NCBI RefSeq assembly: GCF_028748065.1
Contig: NZ_CP118166.1
Coordinates: forward strand, 2,557,501 to 2,621,500
Direction of reading: 5' to 3'
Length of the DNA: 64,000 nt
Source: Hyphococcus flavus
GTDB taxonomy: Bacteria > Pseudomonadota > Alphaproteobacteria > Caulobacterales > Parvularculaceae
The notes under the pieces were generated by a model. It did no database searches and was not told the origin of the DNA. It saw only the letters and a program-made list of their open reading frames with translations. Both the position numbers and the translations under genes were made by a program. The number at the start of each line of letters is the position of its first letter. Position 1 is the first letter of the stretch. Of the stretch, positions 54,610 to 63,935 are shown piece by piece.

Positions 54610-55080
54610 TTACTGCACAGCCGTTTTCTGAATCTTCGCGTGGATGTCGTTGAGTTTCATCAACGCGGCTGAGCCGTAAAAGTTGATATACTCAGCAGTG
54701 AAAACGCCTGCGACGATTGTCGGATCATTTTCCATGAGCGCTTGCGCGTCTTCGATAGTCTCTACATTGAGCACATAAAGACCACGTTCATTGGTGCCGT
54801 TCGATAACGGACCTGCAAGAACCAGTTTTCCTTCTTCCGCCAGGTTTCTGATATTGGCGAAATGGCCGGCAAAGAGTTCGTTTCGTCTTTCCGCGTCGGT
54901 GATCTCGGCGTCTGCCGGCCCGGTGCGGAGCATCACGAATATATAGGACCGCATGCCGTAATCATCGGCGCCAAGCTCCTCCGCCAGGGCGGCGTCATAC
55001 TTGTCATTTTCATCCCCCGCATAGGCTGTGGAAAAGGTTGCGGCCAACAATAGAATGGCGGGAAGGAACAAAAGACGCAT
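54610..55080 (-). CDS. exported YciI-like protein
   Basis: A 156-residue protein with a signal peptide (MRLLFLPAILLLAATFSTAYA) and a YciI-like domain: YIFVMLRTGPADAEIT, then HFANIRNLAEEGKLVLAGPL and ALMENDPTIVAGVFTAEY. YciI domains are small ferredoxin-like folds of mostly unknown role; the exported form is unusual. The ATG at 55078-55080 is chosen since the longer frame to 55158 has no family match. A palindromic element at 55100-55116 lies 20 bases upstream. Confidence 0.75.
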   Translation of the reverse strand: MRLLFLPAILLLAATFSTAYAGDENDKYDAALAEELGADDYGMRSYIFVMLRTGPADAEITDAERRNELFAGHFANIRNLAEEGKLVLAGPLSNGTNERGLYVLNVETIEDAQALMENDPTIVAGVFTAEYINFYGSAALMKLNDIHAKIQKTAVQ

Positions 55081-55099
55081 GAGACAGCTCCGATAATTA

Positions 55100-55116
55100 G
55101 TAACCTGTAAGTTACA
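55100..55116 (-). promoter_or_regulatory. candidate operator upstream of the YciI-like gene
   Basis: GTAAC (55100-55104) pairs with GTTAC (55111-55115), and overlapping it TGTAA-G-TTACA (55106-55116) is a palindrome. The pattern resembles HxlR-type operators (TTAC/GTAA half sites). It lies 20 bases upstream of the YciI-like start; no HxlR gene is in the window. Confidence 0.42.
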
Positions 55117-55313
55117 TAAAATTTCGAGTTTGGCAATCGCCAAATCCAATGACGCCAAGCATGGGCCGGAACGTGCGCGGCTGGCAATAAAAGTTTAAGT
55201 GATTGAAATCGCGCCGGATGTCGGCTGGGTGTCGCCCTGTTGTCGTGTACGTGTCGTGGCCAATCAGCGGTTTGGCTGATCTTTTGGCGGCGAAGAGCGG
55301 AGAGGAGCATTGA

Positions 55314-55790
55314 ATGAGCGTACAGAAATATCGCCTTGAACGGGGCTGGTCGCAGGAACAACTGGCTCAGCATTCGGGCCTCAGCGTACGCACCATTCAA
55401 CGGATTGAGCGTGGCAAGACGGCAAGTCTGGAAACGCTGAAATGCCTCGCCGCTGTTTTCGAAACCAGGATCGCCGATCTAGCAGAGGAGCCAGAGATGG
55501 AGAAAACCGCAGAACCGGACCGCACATTCACGACCGCCAGAGAAAATGACGCCATAGAGTATGTGAAAAACCTCAAAGGGCTCTACGTGCACATGATCCT
55601 CTTTGCGGTGATCATGCCCTGTCTTGCGGGGCTTAACTATTTTCTCTCGCCGGACGCCTTATGGGTGCACTATGTGGCGATCCCGTGGGGACTCGCGATC
55701 GCCTTGCAAGCGCTCATCACCTATGGGTTTTTCAATTTTCTCGGCCCTAAATGGGAACAGCGCCAGTTCCGTAAACGGATGAAAGACTAA
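55314..55790 (+). CDS. XRE-family regulator with 2TM domain
   Basis: A 158-residue protein: an N-terminal helix-turn-helix (LERGWSQEQLAQHSGLSVRTIQRIERGK in outline, residues 8-35) fused to a C-terminal 2TM domain (YVHMILFAVIMPCLAGL and IPWGLAIALQALITYGFFNF). Such proteins are DNA-binding membrane-associated regulators of unknown signal. Start ATG at 55314. Divergent from the YciI-like gene, convergent with pncC. It could regulate its divergent neighbour, but nothing shows this. Confidence 0.87.
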   Translation: MSVQKYRLERGWSQEQLAQHSGLSVRTIQRIERGKTASLETLKCLAAVFETRIADLAEEPEMEKTAEPDRTFTTARENDAIEYVKNLKGLYVHMILFAVIMPCLAGLNYFLSPDALWVHYVAIPWGLAIALQALITYGFFNFLGPKWEQRQFRKRMKD

Positions 55791-55814
55791 TCGGTCGCTT
55801 GTTTATTGGTGGCT

Positions 55815-56312
55815 CTACGAATTGAGGCGGGTCAGCATCAAATGAAGCGCGGTTTCAGCCGCCTTGGTGCGAACGAAATCGCGCCCGCCCTCAGCGAATA
55901 CACGGCGCTCTACGCGCGTCACGCCTTCGCGGTCGGCAAGGCCAAACCAGACAAGACCGACGGGTTTTCTGTCCGTGCCGCCGGACGGGCCGGCGATGCC
56001 GGTGACAGAAACGGCTATATCAGCACGTGAATGAAGGAGGGCCCCCAGCGCCATGACGCGCGCGACGGCGGCGCTGACGGCGCCGTTCTGTTCGATCAGT
56101 TTCATCGGCACGCCGAGCATTTCGGCCTTCGCTTCATTGGAATAGGTGACGAAGCCCCGATCAACGACAGCGGAGGAGCCCGGCACGTCCGTCAGCGCCG
56201 CGGCGATCATGCCGCCAGTGCAGGACTCCGCTGTGGCGACGGTCAGACCTTGCGCGCCCGCCTTGTCGATAATCGCCTGCGCCAAAGACCAGATGCGGTG
56301 GGTTTGGGTCAT
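55815..56312 (-). CDS. pncC: CinA-like nicotinamide mononucleotide deamidase PncC
   Basis: A 165-residue CinA C-terminal domain protein: the motif ATAESCTGGMIAAALTDVPGSS is present in outline, with VMALGALLHSRADIAVSVTGIAGPSGG. It deamidates NMN to recycle pyridine nucleotides. The ATG overlaps the ispDF stop by four bases (ATGA), as is common in alphaproteobacteria. Confidence 0.92.
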   Translation of the reverse strand: MTQTHRIWSLAQAIIDKAGAQGLTVATAESCTGGMIAAALTDVPGSSAVVDRGFVTYSNEAKAEMLGVPMKLIEQNGAVSAAVARVMALGALLHSRADIAVSVTGIAGPSGGTDRKPVGLVWFGLADREGVTRVERRVFAEGGRDFVRTKAAETALHLMLTRLNS

Positions 56313-57499
56313 GAATTTTCTTGAGGAAGCGCAACCGTCGCGGTCGCCATGGCGGCAATGCCCTCCCGGCGGCCTGTAAAGCCTAACTGTTCCGTAGTCG
56401 TCGCTTTGACCGAGATGCGTGCGGCGTCAATGCTCAATATTTCAGCAAGCGCCTCGCGCATTTTCTCGCGGTGCGGGCCGATCTTCGGCGCTTCGCACAT
56501 TAGCGTTACGTCGCAATGGGTGATCTTACCGTCACGCGCGGCGACCAGATCGCGTGCTTTTTCTAAAAACACGTGGCTTGGCGCGCCTTTCCATTGCGGA
56601 TCGGACGGCGGGAAGTGATCGCCGATATCGCCTTCGCCAATGGCGCCCAAGATGGCGTCGGTCAGCGCGTGCATGCCCACATCGGCGTCGGAATGGCCTT
56701 TAAGCTTTTTTTCGTGCGGAATCTCAACGCCGCAGATGATGACCGCATTCCCATCCTCGAATGCGTGAACGTCGAAGCCGTGGCCCGTTCTGTATTCCAT
56801 CACTTTTGCTTTCCTGCCGAGAAGGGTTTCGGCCATGCCGAAATCTTCCGCCTGGGTAAGTTTCATATTGTCCGGCGAACCGGCGACCAGCGCAACGCAA
56901 AGACCGGCGGCCTCGGCGACGGCAGCATCATCGGTCAGTTGCTGTCCGCAAGCTGCGCGGTGCGCGCTTAAGATTTTGTCGTAGTGAAATCCTTGCGGCG
57001 TCTGCGCCCGCCACAACGCGTCACGCGGAACTGTGGTTTCGATTATATTCTCCGCGCCAGCACGCTTAAGCGTATCGTGCACGGGAAGGGCGGCGAGGGC
57101 GCCGTCATGTTCGCTCAACGCTTCAATCACTCGGGCGATGGTTTTCTCATCGATGAACGGCCGCGCCGCATCGTGGATGAGAACATATTTCGGCGTTTTG
57201 CCCTCAACGCTTTCGATGCCAAGTCTGACGGAATCCTGCCGCTCGGCGCCGCCGAAAACCGGTTCCAGCAAATTGGGATGATCCAATAGTGCGTCCATGG
57301 CGGCATCGTATTCGCCGCGATCGTCGCGGTGGATAATGACGCGCACGCCATCAATCTGCGGGTGATTCAAAAACGCTTCCGCTGTCCACGCGATGACGGC
57401 GCGCCCGGCAAGATTGCGATACTGTTTCGGTCCGCCCGCGCCGGCTCTGGTGCCGCGCCCGGCGGCGACGATGATGGCGATGGTGTCGGGTTTAACCAT
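56309..57499 (-). CDS. ispDF: bifunctional IspDF
   Basis: Fused enzyme of the MEP isoprenoid pathway (CDP-ME synthase and MECDP synthase), 396 residues. The IspD half starts IAIIVAAGRGTRAGAGGPKQY and includes VLIHDAARPFI; the IspF half begins near residue 235 (YRTGHGFDVHAFEDG, zinc D243/H245), with LKGHSDADVGMHALTDAILGA and the C-terminal ATTTEQLGFTGRREGI. The fusion is typical of alphaproteobacteria. It overlaps pncC downstream and is divergent from dusB. Confidence 0.97.
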   Translation of the reverse strand: MVKPDTIAIIVAAGRGTRAGAGGPKQYRNLAGRAVIAWTAEAFLNHPQIDGVRVIIHRDDRGEYDAAMDALLDHPNLLEPVFGGAERQDSVRLGIESVEGKTPKYVLIHDAARPFIDEKTIARVIEALSEHDGALAALPVHDTLKRAGAENIIETTVPRDALWRAQTPQGFHYDKILSAHRAACGQQLTDDAAVAEAAGLCVALVAGSPDNMKLTQAEDFGMAETLLGRKAKVMEYRTGHGFDVHAFEDGNAVIICGVEIPHEKKLKGHSDADVGMHALTDAILGAIGEGDIGDHFPPSDPQWKGAPSHVFLEKARDLVAARDGKITHCDVTLMCEAPKIGPHREKMREALAEILSIDAARISVKATTTEQLGFTGRREGIAAMATATVALPQENS

Positions 57500-57572
57500 T
57501 TAATCCGGAACTCATTTGTAAGGTGCTGGTTTAGCGGTTAAATACGCCCCGCGCCAAGATCAGAACAGAAGA

Positions 57573-58583
57573 ATGCTCTCTATCGCCGACATCAGCTTAA
57601 AGAACAACGTTGCGCTGGCGCCTATGTCCGGCGTCTCGGACCTGCCGTTCCGGCGGGCGGTGGCGCGGTTTGGCGCGGGGCTTGTGGTCTCTGAGATGAC
57701 GGCGTCAGAAGAACTGGCGCGCGGCAGGCCTGATGTTGTCCGTCGGGCTGAGGGTGATGGTGAAATCTTTCCGTTCGTGGTTCAGCTCGCGGGTCGTGAG
57801 GCGCGCTGGATGGCCGAGGGAGCAAGGCTTTCTGAAGCCGCCGGCGCCGATGTCATCGACATTAATATGGGCTGCCCGTCACGGCAGGTGACCGGCGCTG
57901 CATCCGGTTCGGCGCTCATGCGCGATCTCGACCATGCCTTGACGCTGATTGAAGCGACGGTCGCCGCAACTTCAAAACCCGTCACATTGAAAATGCGTCT
58001 TGGCTGGGATTGGAATTCGCTGAACGCCGCGGAACTCGCAATGCGCGCAGAAAGCGCGGGCGTTCAGATGCTGACCGTACATGGGCGAACGCGCTGCGAT
58101 TTTTACACCGGAACGGCGAACTGGCAGGCTGTACGACCAGTAAAAGAATCCGTTTCGATCCCTGTCATCGTTAATGGCGATATCGTCGATGTTGAAACGG
58201 CCCGTGAAGCCTTGGCCGCCTCCGGCGCCGATGGCGTTATGATCGGGCGCGCTTCTACCGGCCGGCCATGGCTGCCGGGCGCCATCGCCAGGGCGCTTGA
58301 AAGCGGCGGTGATATTGTGCCGCCCGCAATCGAAATTCAGCGTGATGCGGCGCTCGTCCACTATCGCGAGACGATTGACCACTACGGCGCGCCGCTAGGC
58401 GTTCGCATGGCGCGCAAACATCTTGCAGCTTATGTGGATCATGCGCCGCTCGAGATGAATCCGCATGAACGCCGCGCTTTCCGCAGCGGCCTCTGCCGCA
58501 TGGCCTCGCCTGAACGGGTCGCGGACGCCTTGGCGGCGTTTTTCGAGGGTGATTTCAGCGCTGCCGCCCGCTCTGCAGCCTAG
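57573..58583 (+). CDS. dusB: tRNA-dihydrouridine synthase DusB
   Basis: FMN enzyme that reduces uridine to dihydrouridine in tRNA, 336 residues. The N-terminus begins NNVALAPMSGVSDLPFRR; the catalytic cysteine is in INMGCPSRQVTGAASGSALM (C101), and further conserved parts are VTLKMRLGWD, LTVHGRTR and GADGVMIGRASTGRPW. Historically called NifR3 and usually upstream of ntrB-ntrC; here the ntrY-ntrX pair follows directly. Confidence 0.95.
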   Translation: MLSIADISLKNNVALAPMSGVSDLPFRRAVARFGAGLVVSEMTASEELARGRPDVVRRAEGDGEIFPFVVQLAGREARWMAEGARLSEAAGADVIDINMGCPSRQVTGAASGSALMRDLDHALTLIEATVAATSKPVTLKMRLGWDWNSLNAAELAMRAESAGVQMLTVHGRTRCDFYTGTANWQAVRPVKESVSIPVIVNGDIVDVETAREALAASGADGVMIGRASTGRPWLPGAIARALESGGDIVPPAIEIQRDAALVHYRETIDHYGAPLGVRMARKHLAAYVDHAPLEMNPHERRAFRSGLCRMASPERVADALAAFFEGDFSAAARSAA

Positions 58584-58789
58584 GCCGAAAATCTCCGCCT
58601 CACCCCCTGTTTCATTTTGGCAACAAAACTGTTGATTTTTGGCAACAACGGACGCACGATCCGCATGGTTTGAGGCTTGCAGAAGATTGCGGTTGAGAAA
58701 GACCGGCGGTCAGCGTGAACGGCGCTGTCCGGTCAGAATGTGTGCGGTAAGGGATTTGGGCGATTTTCGCCCCACGGGATAACGTAGTT
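58584..58789 (+). promoter_or_regulatory. dusB-ntrY intergenic region with direct repeats
   Basis: TTTTGGCAACAA occurs twice, at 58615-58626 and 58637-58648, 22 bases apart (two helical turns). Between them CAACA (58621-58625) can pair with TGTTG (58630-58634). These may be operator sites for a regulator of ntrYX. No sigma54 -24/-12 element with the exact GG-N10-GC spacing was found. Confidence 0.45.
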
Positions 58790-61066
58790 TTGAGTCAACA
58801 GTCGGACTTGTACGGGAAGACCGAGGACGCGAAGTCCAGCATGCGCCGTTTCGCGCCGGAATGGCTGTTTTCCAACACGACCATTGCAGCAGCGCTTATC
58901 GGCGCAGGCGCGGTCGCCTTTCTGACAACATGGTTTTTGATGTCGCCGCTCGTGGAGCGGGTCGATCGCGTGTTCCTGATGGCGATGATTGTCGGGAACA
59001 TCGTGATTGCGGCTGGCTTTGCACTGTTGGTGGGCTTGCGGCTTTACCATGTGTGGATCAACCGGAGAAACCAGCTCGCGGGCTCGCGAACGCACATGCA
59101 GCTTGTCGGCATCTTCTCACTGCTCGCGGTGGTGCCGGCGGTCATCGCGTTTCTATTCGCGTTTACGATCCTGCGCGCCAGCCTCAATGATGTCTTCAGT
59201 GAGCGGATCGAAAACTATCAGGAAACCGCTCGCGATCTTGCCAACGCGCTCGTCAACATCAAGGGCGGCGAAATGCGGCAAACCATGAGCTTGATCGCAC
59301 AAGATATTGCGCGGCAGGAAGAGGCGGGCGTCGGTTTTGAAGAAACGCCGATCAGCTTTCGCCGTTATCTATATGCGCAAGCGCAGGTGCGCGGACTTTC
59401 CGCTTTGTATCTGGTGAACGGCGATGGCCGGATCATGGTCCGCGCCGAAATTGAACAAGGCCCTTACGGCTTGCCGGCCAATGAACGATTGACGGATCTG
59501 CGCAATGGCGCGCCAGGCGAAGTCTTTATTTTCGGCGTCAATAACGATGAAACCTTTGATATGTTCCGTGGCGCGCTTCGCCTTGATTATTATGGCGGCG
59601 GTTTTTTGATTGGCTATCAACCAGTTGATACCGCGACCACGCAGCGGTTGTTCGCCGTGCGCGATGTGCGCGAGGACTGGCGTGAGGCGGAACTCGGCCG
59701 GTCGCGTCTCGAGCGCGTTTTTCTCGCCGGCTATGTGGTGCTTGCCATTATCATCCTGTTCGGCGCGATCTGGCTCGCCCTGTGGGCGGCGACCCGGCTG
59801 GTGCAGCCTATCGGGCGTCTCGTGAATATGGCCGAGAAGGTTTCAAGCGGCGATCTCGGCGCGCGTGTTGAAGTTTATAAGGAAGACGGTGAGCTTGGTG
59901 CGCTGGCGCGCTCCATGAATCACATGACGGCGCAATTGCAAACGCAGCGCGATGATCTCGTCGACACCAACCGCCAGTTCGACGAACGCCGCCGGTTTAC
60001 CGAAGCCGTGCTTTCGGGCGTATCGGCTGGCGTGATCGGCCTCGAAGCGGACGGACGGATCACCATCGCCAACAGGTCCGCCGCCGACCTGATTGGCGAC
60101 GGAACGGAAAACCTGACCGGTAAAAACATTACGATGTTCATGCCGGAACTTTCCGGTCTGCTGGAGCGTTCGGCGGCGTCTCCGTATCTGGAGATTGGCG
60201 ATCAGATCGATGTCACCCGGCACGGCAAGACGAGAACGCTGAATGTTCGTATCGTCAGGGACGCTGTTGGCGATGGGTCAAGTTACGTTGCGACTTTCGA
60301 CGACATCACACAGCTCATCGCAGCCCAACGCAACGCGGCCTGGGGTGATGTGGCGCGCCGTATTGCGCACGAAATCAAAAATCCGCTGACGCCGATACAA
60401 CTTTCCGCCGAACGTCTCCGCCGCAAATATTCGGGAGAAGTTCAGTCGAACCCGGAAGTGTTCGATCGTTGCACGGAAACTATTATCCGGCAGGTGAGCG
60501 ATATCGGCCGGATGGTTGATGAGTTCTCATCTTTTGCGCGCATGCCGAAGCCGGTCATCGGTGACGAAGATGTTCGCGAACTTGTAAAGGCTGCAGTCTT
60601 TCCGCAAAAAGTCGCCTTCCCGGATGTGGAATTTACGACAGATGCGCCTGAAACGCCCGTTATGGTGCAGTGTGACGGTCGCCTGATCGTGCAGGCGTTT
60701 TCCAACCTCTTAAAGAATGCAGCAGAGTCAATTGGTGCAAGATTGAACGCTGATGAGGCTGGCGTGCCCGGGAAAGTGCGCGTGATTATCGAAGCATCAG
60801 GCGCGTTTGCAAAAGTGCACATTATCGACAATGGCGTCGGCTTGCCAAAAGAAGAACGACATCGATTAGCCGAACCATATATGACGACTCGCGCCAAGGG
60901 GACTGGCCTCGGTCTGGCGATTGTAAAGAAGGTCGCCGAAGAACATGGCGGCGCGCTTGAATTCGAAGACGACCAGACGCTTGGCGAAACTGGCGCGAAG
61001 ATGACGATTTCATTGCAGTTGATTGGCGCAAGCGAGAATGCGCCGCATGCAACGGCTGCTGAATAG
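58790..61066 (+). CDS. ntrY: NtrY-type sensor histidine kinase
   Basis: Membrane sensor of the NtrYX two-component system, 758 residues. Four membrane helices (about 28-52, 62-84, 105-128, 310-333), a periplasmic region between helices 3 and 4, a HAMP segment after residue 338, a PAS domain (about 400-505), a HisKA box RRIAHEIKNPLTP with H527, and an ATPase domain with DNGVGLPKEERHRL and GTGLGLAIV. The chosen TTG start at 58790 has only a weak GGGAT upstream; ATG at 58841 is an alternative. ntrX follows after 31 bases. Confidence 0.94.
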   Translation: MSQQSDLYGKTEDAKSSMRRFAPEWLFSNTTIAAALIGAGAVAFLTTWFLMSPLVERVDRVFLMAMIVGNIVIAAGFALLVGLRLYHVWINRRNQLAGSRTHMQLVGIFSLLAVVPAVIAFLFAFTILRASLNDVFSERIENYQETARDLANALVNIKGGEMRQTMSLIAQDIARQEEAGVGFEETPISFRRYLYAQAQVRGLSALYLVNGDGRIMVRAEIEQGPYGLPANERLTDLRNGAPGEVFIFGVNNDETFDMFRGALRLDYYGGGFLIGYQPVDTATTQRLFAVRDVREDWREAELGRSRLERVFLAGYVVLAIIILFGAIWLALWAATRLVQPIGRLVNMAEKVSSGDLGARVEVYKEDGELGALARSMNHMTAQLQTQRDDLVDTNRQFDERRRFTEAVLSGVSAGVIGLEADGRITIANRSAADLIGDGTENLTGKNITMFMPELSGLLERSAASPYLEIGDQIDVTRHGKTRTLNVRIVRDAVGDGSSYVATFDDITQLIAAQRNAAWGDVARRIAHEIKNPLTPIQLSAERLRRKYSGEVQSNPEVFDRCTETIIRQVSDIGRMVDEFSSFARMPKPVIGDEDVRELVKAAVFPQKVAFPDVEFTTDAPETPVMVQCDGRLIVQAFSNLLKNAAESIGARLNADEAGVPGKVRVIIEASGAFAKVHIIDNGVGLPKEERHRLAEPYMTTRAKGTGLGLAIVKKVAEEHGGALEFEDDQTLGETGAKMTISLQLIGASENAPHATAAE

Positions 61067-61097
61067 GGGACAACAAAAGGATGCAGGGTAGGTTGTA

Positions 61098-62486
61098 ATG
61101 AGTGTTGATGTTCTTGTTGTAGATGATGAAGCCGATATTCGGGAGCTGATTTCCGGCATTCTCGAAGACGAGGGGTTTAATCCGCGTACGGCTTCTGATT
61201 CCGATTCTGCATTGTCTGCGGTGAAGGATCGTTGTCCTGCACTCGTGATCCTGGACGTGTGGCTGCAGAATTCAAAACTTGACGGCATAGAAATTCTTGA
61301 AGTGCTCAAGAAGCTGCATCCCGGATTGCCGGTCGTTATCATCTCGGGCCATGGCACGATCGAAACGGCGGTCGCGGCGATCAAGAAGGGCGCTTACGAC
61401 TTTGTCGAAAAGCCTTTTAATGCTGACCGTCTCATCCTCGCATGCAATCGCGCATTGGAAGCGGCGAGCCTTGCCCGCGAAGTATCCGAACTGCGTGAGC
61501 GCGCGCCGGATTGGGGTCTGATTGGTTCGTCCGCAGCCGTATCATCGCTAAGAAACGTGATTGAACGTGTGGCGGACGCGCGTTCCCGCGTCCTGATTTC
61601 AGGCCCGCCGGGATCCGGCAAGGAAATGATCGCCCGGCTTTTGCATGCGCGCTCCAGCCGGCGAACCCGTCCATTTGTCGTCGTCAGCGCCGCTTCGATT
61701 GCACCGGAACGCATGGAAGAAGAACTCTTCGGCATTGAAGGCGAGGACGGCGAAACAAAAATGATCGGGCTCATGGAGAAGGCCCATGGCGGTACGCTGA
61801 TGTTTGACGAGGTCAGCGACATGCCCCTCGAAACGCAGGGTAAAATCCTGCGCGTTCTTGTCGAACAGCGGTTCAAACGGGTCGGCGGACAAAAAGCGGT
61901 TGAGGTCGATGTTCGAATTGTTTCGACCACGTCGCACGATCTGCTGGCGCTGGCGGCGGAAGGAAATTTCCGTGAAGATCTTTTTCACCGGCTGAATGTC
62001 GTTTCGATCAATGCGCCCGGCCTTGATGAGCGGCGCGAGGACATACCCTCATTGGTGGCGTTTTTTGTCGACCGTATCGCGAAGTCATCGGGGCTGCCCA
62101 AGCGTCCGTTGTCATCGGAAGCGATGGCTGCGCTGCAGGCTTGTGCTTGGCCTGGCAATGTCCGTCAGTTGCGCAATGTCATCGAGCGTACGTTGATCTT
62201 GATGGGGCGCGATCCGGAAATTGAAATTACGTGCGAACACTTGCCGACGGAAGTGATGGATTCCGGTCTCACTATTCCGGCCGGTGAAGGGCTCGAGCAA
62301 ATTATCACTTTGCCCCTGCGCGAAGCGCGGGAACGGTTCGAGCGGGAGTACCTCATCGCGCAAATTAACCGTTTTGGGGGGAATATATCCCGCACGGCGA
62401 CGTTTATCGGGATGGAGCGGTCCGCTTTACACCGAAAGTTAAAAGCGCTGGGCGTAAACGGTCAGTCACGCGCCGAGAGCGCTTGA
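61098..62486 (+). CDS. ntrX: NtrX-type response regulator lacking a GAFTGA loop
   Basis: 462 residues: a receiver domain with phospho-acceptor D53 (LVILDVWL), a central AAA+ domain with Walker A GPPGSGKE (169-176) and LMFDEVSDMP, and a C-terminal Fis-type HTH (GGNISRTATFIGMERSALHRK in outline). The segment where sigma54 activators carry GAFTGA (after ELFG) reads IEGEDGETKMIGLMEKAHGG, so the sigma54-contact loop is absent. It may regulate sigma70 promoters instead. trkA begins 51 bases downstream. Confidence 0.94.
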   Translation: MSVDVLVVDDEADIRELISGILEDEGFNPRTASDSDSALSAVKDRCPALVILDVWLQNSKLDGIEILEVLKKLHPGLPVVIISGHGTIETAVAAIKKGAYDFVEKPFNADRLILACNRALEAASLAREVSELRERAPDWGLIGSSAAVSSLRNVIERVADARSRVLISGPPGSGKEMIARLLHARSSRRTRPFVVVSAASIAPERMEEELFGIEGEDGETKMIGLMEKAHGGTLMFDEVSDMPLETQGKILRVLVEQRFKRVGGQKAVEVDVRIVSTTSHDLLALAAEGNFREDLFHRLNVVSINAPGLDERREDIPSLVAFFVDRIAKSSGLPKRPLSSEAMAALQACAWPGNVRQLRNVIERTLILMGRDPEIEITCEHLPTEVMDSGLTIPAGEGLEQIITLPLREARERFEREYLIAQINRFGGNISRTATFIGMERSALHRKLKALGVNGQSRAESA

Positions 62487-62537
62487 ATGTAAAGGCGAAT
62501 CTTATCCCGGATGGGAAATAACAAGGTTGAATGATTT

Positions 62538-63911
62538 ATGCGCGTTATCGTCTGCGGCGCCGGGCGCGTTGGCGTCGGCATTGCGCGGCGTCTGTCGCGG
62601 GAAAACAATGAAGTCACGGTTGTCGATCAGTCCAAGGAACTGATCCGGGCCGTTGCTGAACGCCTGGACGTCAAGGGCGTTGTCGGCAATGGCGCCTATC
62701 CGGAAACGCTTGAGGAAGCCGGCGCCCGCGAAGCGGACATGGTGATCGCAGTCACCTTTTCCGACGAAGTCAACATGGTTGCCTGTCAGATTGCGCACTC
62801 GTTGTTTAACGTGCCGACCAAGATTGCGCGGGTGCGGGCGCAAGCTTATCTCGACCCGCGCTATTCCGATCTGTTTTCGCGCACGCATCTGCCGATTGAC
62901 GTCATCATTTCGCCCGAGCGTGAAGTTTCAGAGGCGATCATTCAGCGTATGTCCACCCCCGGCGCGTTTGAAATCAAATCATTCGTGGACGGAAGAGTAT
63001 GGGCCGTTGGCGTCAAGCTTCGCGACGATTGCCCGATCATTAACACGCCGTTGCGGCAGGTGGCTGAGCTGTTCCCTGATCTCAAGATTACGATTGTCGC
63101 CATCAAACGCGGCGAACATATGTGGCGCGCTCATTCCGGCGACCAGCTTGAGCCCGGCGATCGCGTCTTTTTCGTTTCGGACCGTAACGACGTTACGCGC
63201 GCGCTCGAGATCATGGGTGAGGCGGGGCGTCAGGCGCGGCGCGTGATTATCGTCGGCGGCGGGAATATCGGCCTGTTTGTCGCCAAGGGTCTTGAAAAAA
63301 TCGGTTCGATGAAAATCAGGCTGATTGAAAAGGATCGCAAGCGGGCGGAGTTTATTGCTGAAGAACTGGAACGGACCATTGTGCTTCAGGGGGATGGGCT
63401 TGACCGCGCCGTATTGCGTGAGGCGGGTGTTGCCGAGGCTGAAACGGTGGTTTCTGTGACTGACAACGATCAGGTCAACATGCTGGCCTGTGTTGTGGCG
63501 AAGCGTGAAGGCTCGCGGCGGTCATTGGCGCTTATTAATGACCTTGATTATGGACCAATTTCTGAGGCTGTTGGTGTTGATCGCTATGTGGATCCGCGTG
63601 CGACGACAGTTTCTACAATTCTTCAGCATGTCCGGCGTGGCCGTATCAAAGGCGTTTATTCCCTTTCTGATGGCGCCGCTGAGTTGATTGATGCTGTGGC
63701 GCTAGAGACGTCGCCGCTGGTTGACAAGCCGCTGCGTGAAGCGAGCCTGCCAGAAGGCGTGATGATCGGCGCTGTTTACCGTGATGGCGAGGTGCAGATG
63801 CCAACGGGTGATACGGTTATCAGTGCTGGCGACCGGATCGTACTCATGTCCATGCGTGAAAATGTAAAAGATGTGGAACAAATGTTCCGTGTCAGTATCG
63901 AATATTTCTGA
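62538..63911 (+). CDS. trkA: Trk potassium uptake regulator TrkA
   Basis: Cytoplasmic NAD-binding subunit of the Trk potassium channel, 457 residues. Two RCK halves, each with a Rossmann motif: VCGAGRVGVGIARRLS near the start and VGGGNIGLFVAKGLE near residue 240, and two TrkA-C domains. Its place after ntrX is conserved in alphaproteobacteria, where hfq and hflX usually follow; here a different frame begins at 63936. Confidence 0.95.
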   Translation: MRVIVCGAGRVGVGIARRLSRENNEVTVVDQSKELIRAVAERLDVKGVVGNGAYPETLEEAGAREADMVIAVTFSDEVNMVACQIAHSLFNVPTKIARVRAQAYLDPRYSDLFSRTHLPIDVIISPEREVSEAIIQRMSTPGAFEIKSFVDGRVWAVGVKLRDDCPIINTPLRQVAELFPDLKITIVAIKRGEHMWRAHSGDQLEPGDRVFFVSDRNDVTRALEIMGEAGRQARRVIIVGGGNIGLFVAKGLEKIGSMKIRLIEKDRKRAEFIAEELERTIVLQGDGLDRAVLREAGVAEAETVVSVTDNDQVNMLACVVAKREGSRRSLALINDLDYGPISEAVGVDRYVDPRATTVSTILQHVRRGRIKGVYSLSDGAAELIDAVALETSPLVDKPLREASLPEGVMIGAVYRDGEVQMPTGDTVISAGDRIVLMSMRENVKDVEQMFRVSIEYF

Positions 63912-63935
63912 TCCTTCATTTCTTCAGGCGGCAAG

